NCBI GenBank assembly: GCA_946803715.1
Contig: CAMPET010000058.1
Coordinates: forward strand, 305,705 to 335,346
Reading direction: 5' to 3'
Source of the DNA: Beroe ovata
Taxonomy: Eukaryota; Ctenophora; Nuda; Beroida; Beroidae
Length of the DNA: 29,642 nt
Shown here: positions 18,101 through 28,386 of the stretch, piece by piece
Layout of the letters: each line of letters starts with the position of its first letter
Numbering within the stretch: the stretch's first letter is position 1
The notes under the pieces: model-generated
The model's input: only the letters and a program-made list of their open reading frames with translations
What the model was told of the DNA's origin: nothing
Database searches by the model: none
Translations under genes and position numbers: made by a program

Positions 18101-21100
18101 CACTCACTTCTGGCGAGTGATTTTTGCAGCAAGTTGTTCAAAAACCGCATCCAAATTATTGGCGGTACACAGTTTTGATTCTACTTTAACAGATACCAAA
18201 AGAGATAGGAGATCAATAGCTCAAAACGTAGGCATAGTAATTCGAGCTAGTTTTTACAAGTGGGAGATTGAAATACTCCGCTACCTGATGCCAAAAAGCG
18301 TGATTTAGATTCACTGGGGGCTCATAATAATATGAAATACTGCGTTTTGTCGGTCATCCTTAAAAGACACGTTATTTGGAAGCTTGTGACGGTTTTAACC
18401 TTTGACAATACTCTAATTCGATAATTGCCGAACTAACCATACTAGTAAACTTGTGATTTGAACTGGCGTGTAGTTTTCTCTTCGACAGCTGCTGACGCGC
18501 GTAATATGAAACTACCGAAAAATAGAGGTTTGATCAAAGTACACCATGTAATGACACTTCTCTGAGTTTTATCATTAAGATGGGAATTGCTGGCGCCGGC
18601 AGCATACTTCAATCAGTCAGTTCTGCAGTTCTCACCAGCATGGTCTGAATCCCCGTCTATTGAATGATACTCTGTCAGAGTGTCATCACATGATATCTCG
18701 TCACCTCCCTCCTCCTTCACCATCACACTCCCCTGAACAGCCTCTGTAAATTCACTGGCAGCATGCTCGGTCATGCTCCAACTGATCTCGTTAATCCGAT
18801 CTTCTAGACTGTTCGCCCTGTCGATTAGTCTCTCGAGCCTCTGTCCCGTAGTTTCGTCATGCTTTCCCAGAACTGCTATACGACTCTGAGTCTGTGGCAA
18901 CAACTTGTAGACATATCCAATAATGATACGTCTCTTGGATGCTGGCTTATTTGGGAGTGGTGCTCTAGTCGCAGATGATGGCATAGCTTTATTCTGCTAC
19001 ATAGGTCATGAGTTTCATCAGAGTACTCGTAGTTTGATCTGGAAATTTCGGGAAAAAATGTTTCAAATTTCAGAGGCGACAGCTAGCTTCAATATACAGC
19101 TACTTGGTGAATACAACTTACAGATTACAGAAATCTGTGACAATACCATAATGACAAGCTAGTATAGAAGCTCATTATGTTGTTTTGCGAAGAGGTGTGG
19201 GTCATTATTTGGAGCTACCTGTGAACATATTGTATTGGGTGTTTTACCTTGCAAGATCCTGGCTGTTACAAAGTTAGTGACCATAGCATACAGTTATAAG
19301 TACCTAGTGTGGGCAAAATGAAGGATACCAAAATGCTGTAAAATGTAACGCCAACGCTTCATAATCAAAACTCTCTCGCTTACCTGTGTGTGCCTTCTTC
19401 GAGAAAATAGTTTTGAGTAGCCACCATGATCCCCGAGATACCATAGACAATCTAGAGGGGGATAGAGGGAGTTAGGCTACATAATTTAGAGGAAGATAGA
19501 GGGAGGGGGTTAGGCTACAGTATCTAGAGTGGGATAAAGGGAGGAGAGTTTGGCTACAGAATCTAGAGGGGAATAGAGGGAGTAGTTACTGGTTAGAATA
19601 AAGAATTAAGAGCGAGGAAATGACACCTGTTCTCCGATAGAGATCTATTTGAAATGATTGTGAGTGAAGGAGTTCGTGTGAAATAATGAGTACCTGATCA
19701 ACCTTGTCACAAATCCATCGGTCCCTGTCCTAACCCTGTCCTTACCTTGTCTTAACATTCATCCCTATTCTTCCTAGCATGAGACTCATCAATTTTACTC
19801 CTGATAAATTTCACGGTTCTTGGTGACGCCGCGCATATGAAAGTTCACTACCGTGAGCACACTCCTCTCTCTACCCTCTTGTGATGATGGCCCACTACGT
19901 AATGGTCGTGAGCCCCAGTGAATGTTATACTACTCTCTATGGTCCCTGCAGTGATATGGAACACGTGGTGTTACTCACATGGCTAGGAAATACCGTAGAG
20001 TCCATGATCCCGACTTCTTGGAGTACTCTTTCTGATCCATGTGTCAGCCCAAATACAGCAGGAGGTATATACGAATAGTAGATGTAGTAAAGTAGTAAAC
20101 TGATTATTATGTATCGGGTCTGATAGCAGCTGCGCCACCGCTTACCACAATATGGTGCTAGAAAAATACTATGTTATGCAGGTCGTATTGTGGGAAAATT
20201 ACCGTGCATATAGGTATCATTCGAAAAGAGCTCGCAGTGTATCCTATAATTGAGCAGCACGACTACTTGCAATGCTGGTAATAAACGCTGTATAGAGTGC
20301 AAAGTACGCTTTATAGCCTCTGTAATTGTATTTATTATAGAAGAGAAGGGTAGGCCAGGTGATGATTGACGGCTGGGATGTTTTCCCATGTGTTTTGTAA
20401 AAACAGTACGTATCTCAGGCTGGAACATCATATCGCGAGTTTTTGCTGTCTGTTCCCATCACAATTAATTTTCAGTTTGTGAAATTTTGGATCCATAAAC
20501 GAGGCCGTGAGCGAGCTGTTTTTCCAATCGGAAAATTATTGTGCCATCCTGAATTTAATTTCTTGCACGTGCTGACTTTTGAAGGCGCTATAGTCGTTTA
20601 TAAGTGTAAGGTTGAGCACGTAATCGTATAAAAGGCAAAAGGAGCTTTTAAAGCGAATACATAATAACGAGACAATCAAGAAAAATAATTATTTTTTCGC
20701 TGAAAATATTTGTCTATTGAGAGGAATGCTGAATGAAGAATTTTATTCTTAGATAATCGCGTGCCTCTTATAGTTTAAATGCAACAATACATTGACCTAG
20801 TTATTTCTACTCAACACCTATCTCCACACTTATTCTCGCCGGACTGATAAAACTGTTGAAAATATATTCTGTCCTGTGGTTGGGCATAATTTCGGCGTCA
20901 TGTTATTGTGGTGGTGACTGGTTTACAGGGTCATGTCAGGAAAGAGATGTCACGTTACAGGTTTCATGGCACGGTAAAGTCAGCTTTGGCTGGATGCTCA
21001 ATATACTAGTGTAGTGGCAGTCACCATAGTATTGGTAGTACTCGCTATTGGCTGGTAAGGTTGGGTACATAGCTGAAACTCTCAATGCGAGTATGATTGT

Positions 21101-22770
21101 CACCGTAATAACACAGGGTCATGGTACGATAGGACACTATAATATGAGTTTGATGAGACAGAACGAGTTGCTGGTTTACCACCGAAATACATGCCTCATA
21201 TTGTCAAGTGCACTGCAGACAGTCAGTTTACTCAGTGTCAAGAGTGTACGGCTAGTGCCGGCCTCTAGTGGGAATTAACTGCAGGTAGCTCATTTGTAGG
21301 AGCTAATTCCCGAGTGTACTGCTGGGAAGCAGCGAGATTTACAATCCACTCAATCCAAGGCACAGGTCTTCACATAGTGAGTGAGTTGGATTGAGTATAT
21401 GGTTGGAACTTGGGGTGAGTGAATGGGTGATGTAACGCGGTAACATAGTAACGCGGTAACATAGTAACGCGGTAACATAGTAACCATTGGTTACCAACAG
21501 TTAGTTTCCCTTGTCAATACCTGCCTTGTACTTACGTCCCTGGTAAAACATCAATACGATAATAATCAATTTTACCATTCAATAGTCCTGAATTCAGGTC
21601 GGTTTGATCGACAACCTGACTCTGGATACCTGAGCCCCAGCAAAATTTGGAGCAGTTGACAACAGAATTGAACAAACTTATGTATATTAGGGTCCCTTGA
21701 CCCTTAGTAGTAGGAAAGTGTCAAGGGGATTACGAAACATCGTTTCAGCTGCACCCTATTGTAATACAAAAGAAGGGTGCTAGACATATCGACCAGAAGA
21801 GAAGAAGGCCCCACATAGCAGCAGGTATACGACACACAGCTATTATACGTGGTATGTAGACACTCGGCGAAGAGAAAACTTCCTGTTGACGGTTCTGTGT
21901 ACAGAAAAAATGACACAAAAAGAGAGAACGTACTCGATCTACTGCCAGTATAATATGTTGCTACACGGATCTCACTGCCGCGTCAGCAGTGTGTTATGAT
22001 ATACTATGCTACATGGTTACAATATACTGCCCGACATTTGGGTAGCGGACTGGTTTTGTACAGCAGTCGTGATCCGTCGATCCGATCTCTGGGACGTCAC
22101 GAGATCTGATCACTGGGACGTCGCGATCTGATCACTGGGATGTCGCGATCTGATCACTGGGACGTCACGAGATCCGATCACTGGGACGTCATGAGATCCG
22201 ATCACTCACATATCATGCCGAACACTAGGATGGCCGGAATTCATGCAATACTACAGTAACTGAAACTAGGCCTAGGTCGAAATCATACGTATAATATGTG
22301 AGTGAAACATACCTCTCTCCCTTCGCAAGAAGAAGAGCAGTGACGACTGCCATATACTACAGACATCTCTCTCCCCGAGTATAGTTTGTTGAAATTATAG
22401 ATTCTATATTCTGCAGTACGCGGAGTTAGCACCTACAACGGATCTAATCTTTCACTTACCCGGAATCACATTGACCTCCCACTCCACTGAATGTTACAAT
22501 ACAGCGACCTATACTAGCGGAAACGTAGTATGGGTATGGAATAACTGTGTCGACGTCTATATTATGCTGCTGCGCGCGTGCGCGGCGGTATGTTGTGTAT
22601 CTCACATATCTGACACCTATATACGGAAAATACGATCGCAGTATGCGTGTATCAGTGCACGTATATCATCATAGTACCTGTCAATATAATGTGATCTATT
22701 GGTGTTCTTGACAGTGTGCTGATGAAGTCATCAGCTTGATCTCCTAGCACACTACAGTTCCTACAGCTCC

Positions 22771-22815
<45 letters not shown>

Positions 22816-23980
22816 GCGAATTCTTCCTCATTTTCCTCCCTTTTCCGAACCCAGAATAATTAGAATCAACATCGGGGAATCCCGCGGAATTATTACAGGT
22901 ACTCCTACACTAGGGAGATGTCTCGGGGTGCTATAATTCCAGGATTTACACCGTGCGGCTAGCAAGAGAGAGGGGGAGTTAGTGTCTAGAGATCGAGTGT
23001 GTGTGTGTGTGTTCGTGTACGTGTGTGTGTGTGTACTGTGTGTGTACGTGTGTACCGTGTGTCTACTGTCTGTGTGTACTGTGTGTGTACGTGTGTTCTG
23101 TGTGTCTGTGTCTGTGTCTGTGTGTCTGTGTCTAACTATCATCATTCCTCCTCAGGTATGTGAAGATGGTGCACCGCTTGTTTGTGTACTGTGACGGTAT
23201 TATTAGTGAGAGGAAACATCTACTCGGATTCACTGATCTGGTTTGTGGTGTTTATTGAAACCTCCTTCATCGAACCTAAATCATGAACCCTTCATGAACC
23301 ACAGTCTACTATATAAGGGTTTCCTTGACTCCCACACCACTTTCACCACTACCTCAATACCACTCGCACACCCAACTTTGTTTGAAACTGCGCGCACAAC
23401 TGCACACCCCAACTCTACTCTAACACACATTGACTCACAACTCACTCACCCACTCACTACTCCTCCAGGAAGAAGAAGAGGAGGGAGAGGAAGAGGTGTC
23501 ATCCCACCACCGGGGTGTCAGGGGAAGTGGTGTCAAGAGGAAGCACCTGCCGTCATATGTGGAGGATGACACCCCTGACACCACCCCTCCCGTCTTCTCT
23601 TTCTGCGATGTAGCACCCCTCGTGATGAATGGGATTTCAACCATCAGGGATGACCAGGTACTCGCCTATAATAGCCGAGGGGGTGTGGGGCCGGGGGTAA
23701 GTGCTTCATTGTGTAATTAACTGTGTAATTAACTGGGTAATTAACTGTGTAATTAACTGGGTAATTAACTGGGATCAGCGATGAACTGTTCATTGGACAA
23801 TTAGCTGTGATCAAAAAGGGATAATACATATTCCAGTCGGTTATTTGAATACTGGGGTGTGGTTACAGTTCATACTCTGATGCTATCGATACCACGTGGA
23901 TCTGTGCACGTGCCTGACGCCTGTGCGTCTTTGTGTTCATGTGTCTCTGTGTGTGTGTGTGCGTCTTTGTGTCCATGTGT

Positions 23981-24017
<37 letters not shown>

Positions 24018-24042
24018 TGTGGTTGTGTGTGTGTGTGTGTNN

Positions 24043-24076
<34 letters not shown>

Positions 24077-26205
24077 CATGTGTGTGTGTTCATGTGTGCG
24101 CTGTGTGCTGTGAAAATGAACTCACCCGTATCCAAATGTGAGGTGAAGCACCATCCCGCAACTGACACCACGTTCAGTTGACACCAGCACTCGAGTACCA
24201 CTGTTGTAGCTAGGTAGTCTGCTGTGTATCACAGCACAATCACCTGCTCAACTCCAACAGTTGTCGGACCCATAGTGTTTCACAGGAAACTCATAGTAAA
24301 AGTCGATCGCGAGATTAAAAAGGCAAGGCTAGGTTGGATTAGTGAGTTAGGGATTCATAAATCTTGCTCTATACGTATGAGGGTCGTTAGTAGTCTATTG
24401 TGTGTTCTGCTATACCAAGTATGTTTATTGTAGTTCGAAATTCATGCGCATATGAAAAGGATATAAAGTGTTGTAACTCCAAGTTAATGATGAAATTATT
24501 ACTCGTAGTTAATTGGTTCTGTCATATTGTTAACAGTACTTATCATGTTAACAGTACTGAATTGGGGCTCACGTTCAGTTCTACTCTGTGAACTGAAAGT
24601 CGTAGAAAGTCGCCGCGCACGATTTGGGTCACGGAACGTGGCAACAGGCAAACCTAACACCTAGGCCAATTGTGTGTACCAGTTGTTAACCATTATATGC
24701 ACTGAGTTGACACCAGTGTCTAACACCGCATGACACCGCAAGTGTGCTAACAATGACACCTTACCCTCGCCACCAGGTGTTGACACGGTTCTACGCACAA
24801 GAGAAGCAGCTGTGGAACATGCTGACACGAACATCTATACATCCCGTGTTTATGAGCCACAGACTCAATGTTATCTGGTTCCTCAGTTTTGTGTGGAGGT
24901 GGTGTTACTTGCTACCCATGCGGTGAGTTATTCAATATTCCCCCTCACCACCCCCCCCCAACAACTCCAACACTCACCACTCACTACTTTATCACTCACC
25001 ACTCACTGCTTTATCACTCACCCATGAAAGTGATGGTTTGAAAGTACATAAGTGATTAAGTGGCAGTAATTGATAGTTCAACTTAGTGCAAAACTTGCAA
25101 CGGACGAGGATCGACTCGCGCGCGGGCACCCGTGATACGTGCCACGTGGAATGACGGCGCGCAATACCGATCTCAAATGTGATTTTGATCCAAAGATCAC
25201 ATACGCACGTCACACACTGATCTAGAGACGCACAATATGAGACACGAAAAACGAGGGAGAGAAAAGTGAGCCTTCTCCTCGAGAGTTTGAACTCCTGACT
25301 CTAGGTGGTACATTTCCTACTTCTAACATACTGATTTCTCTATAATGAGGGAGAGGAGAGGATCATAAAACATAATATTATTCATAAACACAATTACTAT
25401 ACGAATATTATAGTATTTTATGCTGTGATTCGATGTTCATTTCAACAGGAATTACCAAATGTCAAAACACAGTTTTAATTGGATTCAATCGTAGAATCTT
25501 AAAGAAGTACTAAGCCCACATTATGCCCATCTAAAATACTCGGACGTCTGACGTATTTATCTGATAAACAATTAGTAATTTACGGTTTTTCTTCAATCAT
25601 TAATAAACTTCGCACTAATTATAAACCTCATTTCAGAATATTGGTATTCACGACAGCGATGTTTTGGCTGATGGCTGCCACTGCGATCCTACTTATCATA
25701 CCCAAACAGACGCAGTTTTACCACAAGTGCTACGTGAGTAGATGGGAATGAGATGAGGGATATTATTTGGGGTGTGGATACCGCTTGGGCCCTACCTCGA
25801 TTGAGTAGTCGACTTGTTTCTGAAGTAAGGTAGTCACTAATCTATGGTTAAGATTCGAATTGTGAAAATTCATTGAGCAGACTTCCGCTATCAAAATCCA
25901 ACCATAACGTGGTTTTGAGCTAACTATTTAGACGATCTACTGAAAATATTCAATACGAAATGCACAAGCTATACATGTCACAATCAAGGATAGGTTCAAT
26001 AGTGTAGTGTTCCTCATTACAGTGGGAGGAGGAGCAAATATCACGCCCTAATCAATAACTGAGAACCTGCGGCGCGGCTCAAAGACGTGCTGTAGTTTTC
26101 GTCAGCGGCGGTGGCTGAAGGAGTTTTTAACCATGTTTTGCAATTGTCAATGGGATCAATTGCAGTAGCGTTGTCATAACTGATAACATGAGTCATGATG
26201 ATTCT

Positions 26206-26239
<34 letters not shown>

Positions 26240-27752
26240 GTGTGTGTGTGTNGTGTGTGTGTGTGTGTCCGAGTGTATGTGTGTCCGAGTGTATGTGTGC
26301 GAGTGTTCGTGAGTGAGTATGTGTGAGTGTGTGTGAGTACTGCATACCTAATTACCTGCATAATGAGAGTATGAGTAATTATTAATTGCCGTGTGACTGT
26401 GTGTTCAGGATCACTGACATTATAATAATTGAATATTATTTCTAGACCTTGTACTTTCCCACATGCAATGGTCATTGGTCGTGTGAGTATATGAGCACAT
26501 ACATACAATGCATAGACTGAGCATGATGATAGTCTGACAGAAACTGCGACTCCCCAGACCTCGTACTCAGAACCACCGCATTGTCTGTCGTGGCTAGACC
26601 CCAGGGTCCGCAATTCCCGACTATCAGTATCAGATGCCCCATTCACTCCCCCTCCTCACAGGATTGGATGATTCTGCTCATGTTCAGACTAATAACTCAC
26701 AGCCTGAGTGCTGTGATAAACTTTCACAACCCTGAAAACAAGGCAAAGAATGGAGGGATCTGCGTTGCGAACCACACCTCACCACTCGATGCTGTCATAT
26801 TGAGGTGAGTTGTTAGAGGTAGATAGTCAGGAATAAAAACTCACCACCCCACCATAATACTCCTGACTATAAAAACTCACTAACTTGATTCTTCTTTCCC
26901 AATTCTCTCTCACTGCTCTCGACGCTCCATTTCTTCTCATTTTCCCATGTCTCCACGCGATATTCGGTCGTTGCCATGCACTCACCAATATACATTATAC
27001 ACTCACACTGTATCATCTCCAATATACTCACCACAGTTCCCCCCACCCAGTCATGACAACTGCTATGCCATGATTGGGCAGCGCCACGGCGGATTCCTGG
27101 GCTTCACTCAGAAAATACTGGACATGACCTCGGATCACATTTGGTTCGAGCGGAGTGAAAGCAAGGATAGGCAGATGGTGGTGAACAGGCTCACCGAGCA
27201 CTGCACCAGTGGTAAAAGTCATACTGAGAATTTCAATGGTCGGGCGATGGTAGATCGACCACGCTGACCTAAAATCTAAATTCGACATGAACTCCACCTC
27301 ACCCTGTTCACGTGACCTCACCCTGTACACGTGACCACACCACGTGACCAACTCCCAGGTGACAAACATCCTGTTCTAATATTTCCGGAGGGAACGTGCA
27401 TCAACAACACAAGCGTTATGATGTTCAAGAAGGGCAGTTTTGAGATAGACACTGTAATCTACCCTGTGGCCATTAAATACGATACACTCTTCACTGAGGC
27501 CTTCTGGAATAGCTCTGAACAAACCATACTTCAGTGAGTCACAGTTGCTGTTGTCGTCGGTGTTTTGTTGCTATGGTTGCTATAGCAACCCACTCTGCCA
27601 GGTACCTATTCATGATGCTGACCAGTTGGGCAGTCGTGTGTGATGTGTGGTATCTCCCCCCCATGAAAAGATTGCCCGGGGAGGATGCCATCACATTTGC
27701 TAACCGGGTCAAGGCACTCATCGCGGAGAAGGGAGGGCTTGTGGATCTTCAG

Positions 27753-27783
<31 letters not shown>

Positions 27784-28383
27784 TGTTCCGCAGTGGGATG
27801 GCATGATAAAGCGGAAGAAGCTGAGTGAGCGGATAAGAGACAGCCTGATGGATCTGGAGAGGCAGCAATTTCTCGAGAGCTGCACTTTGTCCATCCCACG
27901 CAACATCTCTCAGGGAAACCTAGCTAATCTGGATGTGCAGGGAAATTTTCAAGATGAGATCACAAAATTTGGTAAGTCATTGTCATACACAGTACGGGAC
28001 CCTTTTCCAGGTCGCATTTCACGCAAAATCAAATGCTCCCCGTCTCAGCTTGTCAAATGTTACCTGACCTGTTTCTCGCGCGCGGCGCGCGCGCCTTTAT
28101 CGAAGGCCGAAACAGTTTCGGCCTTCGATGAAGCCGCGCGCGAGAAACAGGTCAGGTAACATCTGACAACGTCTCAGCTACGCCCCCACCTTACTCCTTA
28201 GTCACTTCTGTCCTAGTAGTAGTACTAGTAGTAATAGGGGCCTGCTCTTTACAAATTATCGTGCATGTAATTGTTAGCATCAGACTCAGTCAGTATTTGA
28301 ATCTGTTGTAGCCATGCTTCGATATCCCTCCAGATATACTGGATAACAAGAGTCCTGTTGTTGTGAAAACTCTAGCAAGTTGA
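15105..28383 (+). CDS. GPAT4: ER glycerol-3-phosphate acyltransferase, GPAT3/GPAT4 type
   Basis: Transfers acyl-CoA to sn-1 of glycerol-3-phosphate, the first step of ER glycerolipid synthesis. Eleven exons join in phase: 15105-15205, 23156-23240, 23469-23657, 24777-24922, 25637-25733, 26662-26804, 27051-27211, 27359-27533, 27602-27752, 27794-27971 and 28334-28383, giving 491 residues. An N-terminal membrane segment spans residues 5-27 and a hydrophobic pair about 156-198. LPLAT motifs follow in order: NHTSPLD (catalytic His244, Asp249), the GGFLGF...WFERSE block, FPEGTCIN (316-323) and VIYPVAIKY (340-348). Strings such as NNTSVMMFKKGSFEI and WYLPPM match vertebrate GPAT3/4, so that subfamily is clear; choosing between 3 and 4 is not. 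An acidic EEEEEGEEE insert opens exon 3. The exon 2 donor (GTTTGT) is weak and the last exon is the least certain, because retention of the final intron gives another C-terminus. Intron 1 hosts two antisense genes. Confidence 0.92.
15222..15420 (+). repeat. Imperfect tandem repeat with CACGTG and GACGTT motifs
   Basis: Blocks of CTGTTGCTA alternate with TGCCACGTG or AGTGACGTT. Two nearly identical blocks of about 58 bp at the 5' end are followed by decaying copies. It begins just downstream of the GPAT exon 1 donor. Confidence 0.75.
16034..18048 (-). CDS. B-box / coiled-coil / filamin / NHL protein (TRIM-NHL family, RING not seen)
   Basis: One large exon; numbering is within the 684-codon open frame 18088-16034. 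A Ser/Thr/His-rich leader is followed by a B-box type 2 zinc finger with all eight ligands (Cys94, His97, Cys106, Cys109, Cys114, Cys117, His122, His125). A long coiled coil spans about 135-265 and a filamin-type Ig repeat about 310-397 (INGEKIPGSPFKV). Six NHL blades occupy 410-684, each with a motif like LYVADCKNNRIQVL, enough for a closed propeller. Such proteins act in RNA repression or as ubiquitin ligases. No RING appears here, so ligase activity is doubtful unless it lies in an unseen exon. The open frame has no ATG before the leader; the exon probably starts at the acceptor CACTGCAG (exon from 18048). It lies antisense within GPAT intron 1. Confidence 0.9.
18108..18150 (-). CDS. Candidate first coding exon of the NHL gene
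   Basis: ATG CGG begins at 18150 and 14 codons (MRFLNNLLQKSLAR) run to a GTGAGT donor, ending one base into a codon. That is the phase needed by the exon starting at 18048. If right, the protein has no RING. Another frame here (LDAVFEQLAAKITRQ) looks equally protein-like but is out of phase. Confidence 0.35.
18613..22743 (-). CDS. Unrecognised multi-exon membrane-protein gene nested antisense in GPAT intron 1
   Basis: Twelve small exons chain in one frame on the minus strand: 22678-22743, 22460-22486, 21536-21587, 21180-21212, 20203-20243, 20146-20157 (12 nt), 19979-20031, 19694-19729, 19384-19451, 19304-19335, 19248-19262 and 18613-18986. The product has an N-terminal beta-rich part (HIILTVEWEVNVIPG, KIDYYRIDVLPG), a Cys-containing region (HCELFSNDTYMHAPYC), then hydrophobic stretches (IVYGISGIMVATQNYF, ILVSFILPTL). 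It ends in a basic segment (KPASKRRIIIGYVYKLL), a coiled coil (GQRLERLIDRANSLEDRINE) and an acidic tail. Several donors are excellent (GTAAGT, GTAAGC, GTGAGT). The acceptor of 19694-19729 and the joins into the last exon are weak. The 5' end is unknown; 22911-22958 may be another exon. Introns of 41, 45 and 48 bp fit the local style. No family is recognised. Confidence 0.5.
19451..19586 (+). repeat. Tandem repeat of about 38 bp, polypurine on +
   Basis: About 3.5 copies of TCTAGAGGGGGATAGAGGGA plus a GTTAGGCTACA part. On the minus strand each copy is a pyrimidine tract ending in CTAG. The first copy forms the acceptor of the nested exon at 19384-19451. Confidence 0.8.
21432..21484 (+). repeat. 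16-bp tandem repeat
   Basis: About 3.3 perfect copies of GTAACGCGGTAACATA. It lies in a predicted intron of the antisense nested gene. Confidence 0.85.
22081..22206 (+). repeat. 25-28 bp repeat carrying GACGTC and TGATCA palindromes
   Basis: Five copies of a unit containing CTGGGACGTC, flanked by GATCTGATCA or GATCCGATCA. Copies differ by a 3-bp CACGAG/CGCG change. Two restriction-type palindromes recur in every unit. Confidence 0.85.
22770..22813 (+). repeat. (AC)n microsatellite
   Basis: About 20 AC units. On the minus strand this is a (GT)n tract directly upstream of possible acceptors of the nested gene exon at 22678-22743. Confidence 0.95.
22911..22958 (-). CDS. Possible additional upstream exon of the nested membrane-protein gene
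   Basis: A strong pyrimidine-rich acceptor (CCCTCTCTCTTGCTAG) precedes 48 nt open in the needed phase (ARCKSWNYSTPRHLP). The donor (A|GTGTAGG) is weak. Included because phase and acceptor fit. Confidence 0.25.
22998..23135 (+). repeat. Interrupted (GT)n microsatellite upstream of GPAT exon 2
   Basis: GT runs interrupted by AC and CT steps, ending about 20 bp before the exon 2 acceptor. It forms most of that acceptor's uridine-rich upstream region. Confidence 0.9.
23710..23772 (+). repeat. 12-bp tandem repeat with TAATTA cores
   Basis: Five copies of GTGTAATTAACT/GGGTAATTAACT, each with a TAATTA palindrome (homeodomain-type core), in GPAT intron 3. Confidence 0.9.
23935..24100 (+). repeat. 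(TG)n microsatellite with unresolved bases
   Basis: Long TG run with a TCTTTGTG/CATGTGTC sub-repeat at its 5' side. NN at 24041-24042 marks an assembly gap or an unresolved length. GPAT intron 3. Confidence 0.95.
24936..25025 (+). repeat. CTCACCACTCACT-type simple repeat
   Basis: C/A-rich low-complexity sequence with a near-perfect 27-bp duplication (CACCACTCACTACTTTATCA) just after the GPAT exon 4 donor. Confidence 0.7.
26207..26337 (+). repeat. (TG)n microsatellite with one N
   Basis: TG run with TCCG and CGAG interruptions; N at 26252. GPAT intron 5. Translations through it are meaningless repeats. Confidence 0.95.
27753..27793 (+). other. 41-bp GPAT intron made almost wholly of (AC)n
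   Basis: GTAACACAC at the donor and CTGTTCCGCAG at the acceptor enclose about 13 AC units. Flanking exons encode a continuous conserved stretch (GGLVDLQ followed by WDGMIKRKK), so removal is required. At 41 bp it is close to the minimum length of animal introns. Confidence 0.85.
28050..28169. mobile_element. Long palindromic foldback (MITE-like) element in the last GPAT intron (copy 3)
   Basis: The arms are about 55 bp, starting TTGTCAAATGTTACCTGACC and ending GGTCAGGTAACATCTGACAA. They have almost no loop (GGCCGAAACAGTTTCGGCC at the centre). The arms differ by a 9-bp GCGCGCGCC insertion and two substitutions. CGTCTCAGC occurs immediately outside both ends (28041-28049 and 28170-28178), a perfect 9-bp target-site duplication. 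The core GCGCGCGGCGCGCGCGCC is shared with copy 2. No transposase is present. Confidence 0.8.
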
Positions 28384-28386
28384 CCT

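Noticed and set aside
20950-21010. Candidate minus-strand exon between 21180 and 20243
   Set aside because: Open only with a poor donor; flanking exons already join in phase without it.
22318-22355. Candidate minus-strand exon with a GTATGT donor
   Set aside because: Including it breaks the reading frame of the nested gene; the chain is in phase without it.
23859-24181. Overlapping open frames of Cys/Val or Thr/His repeats
   Set aside because: They are translations of a (TG)n microsatellite with unresolved bases; no gene signals.
26041-26646. 201-codon minus-strand open frame
   Set aside because: Its centre is a (TG)n tract with an N, and the rest is intron of GPAT; no splice or family support.
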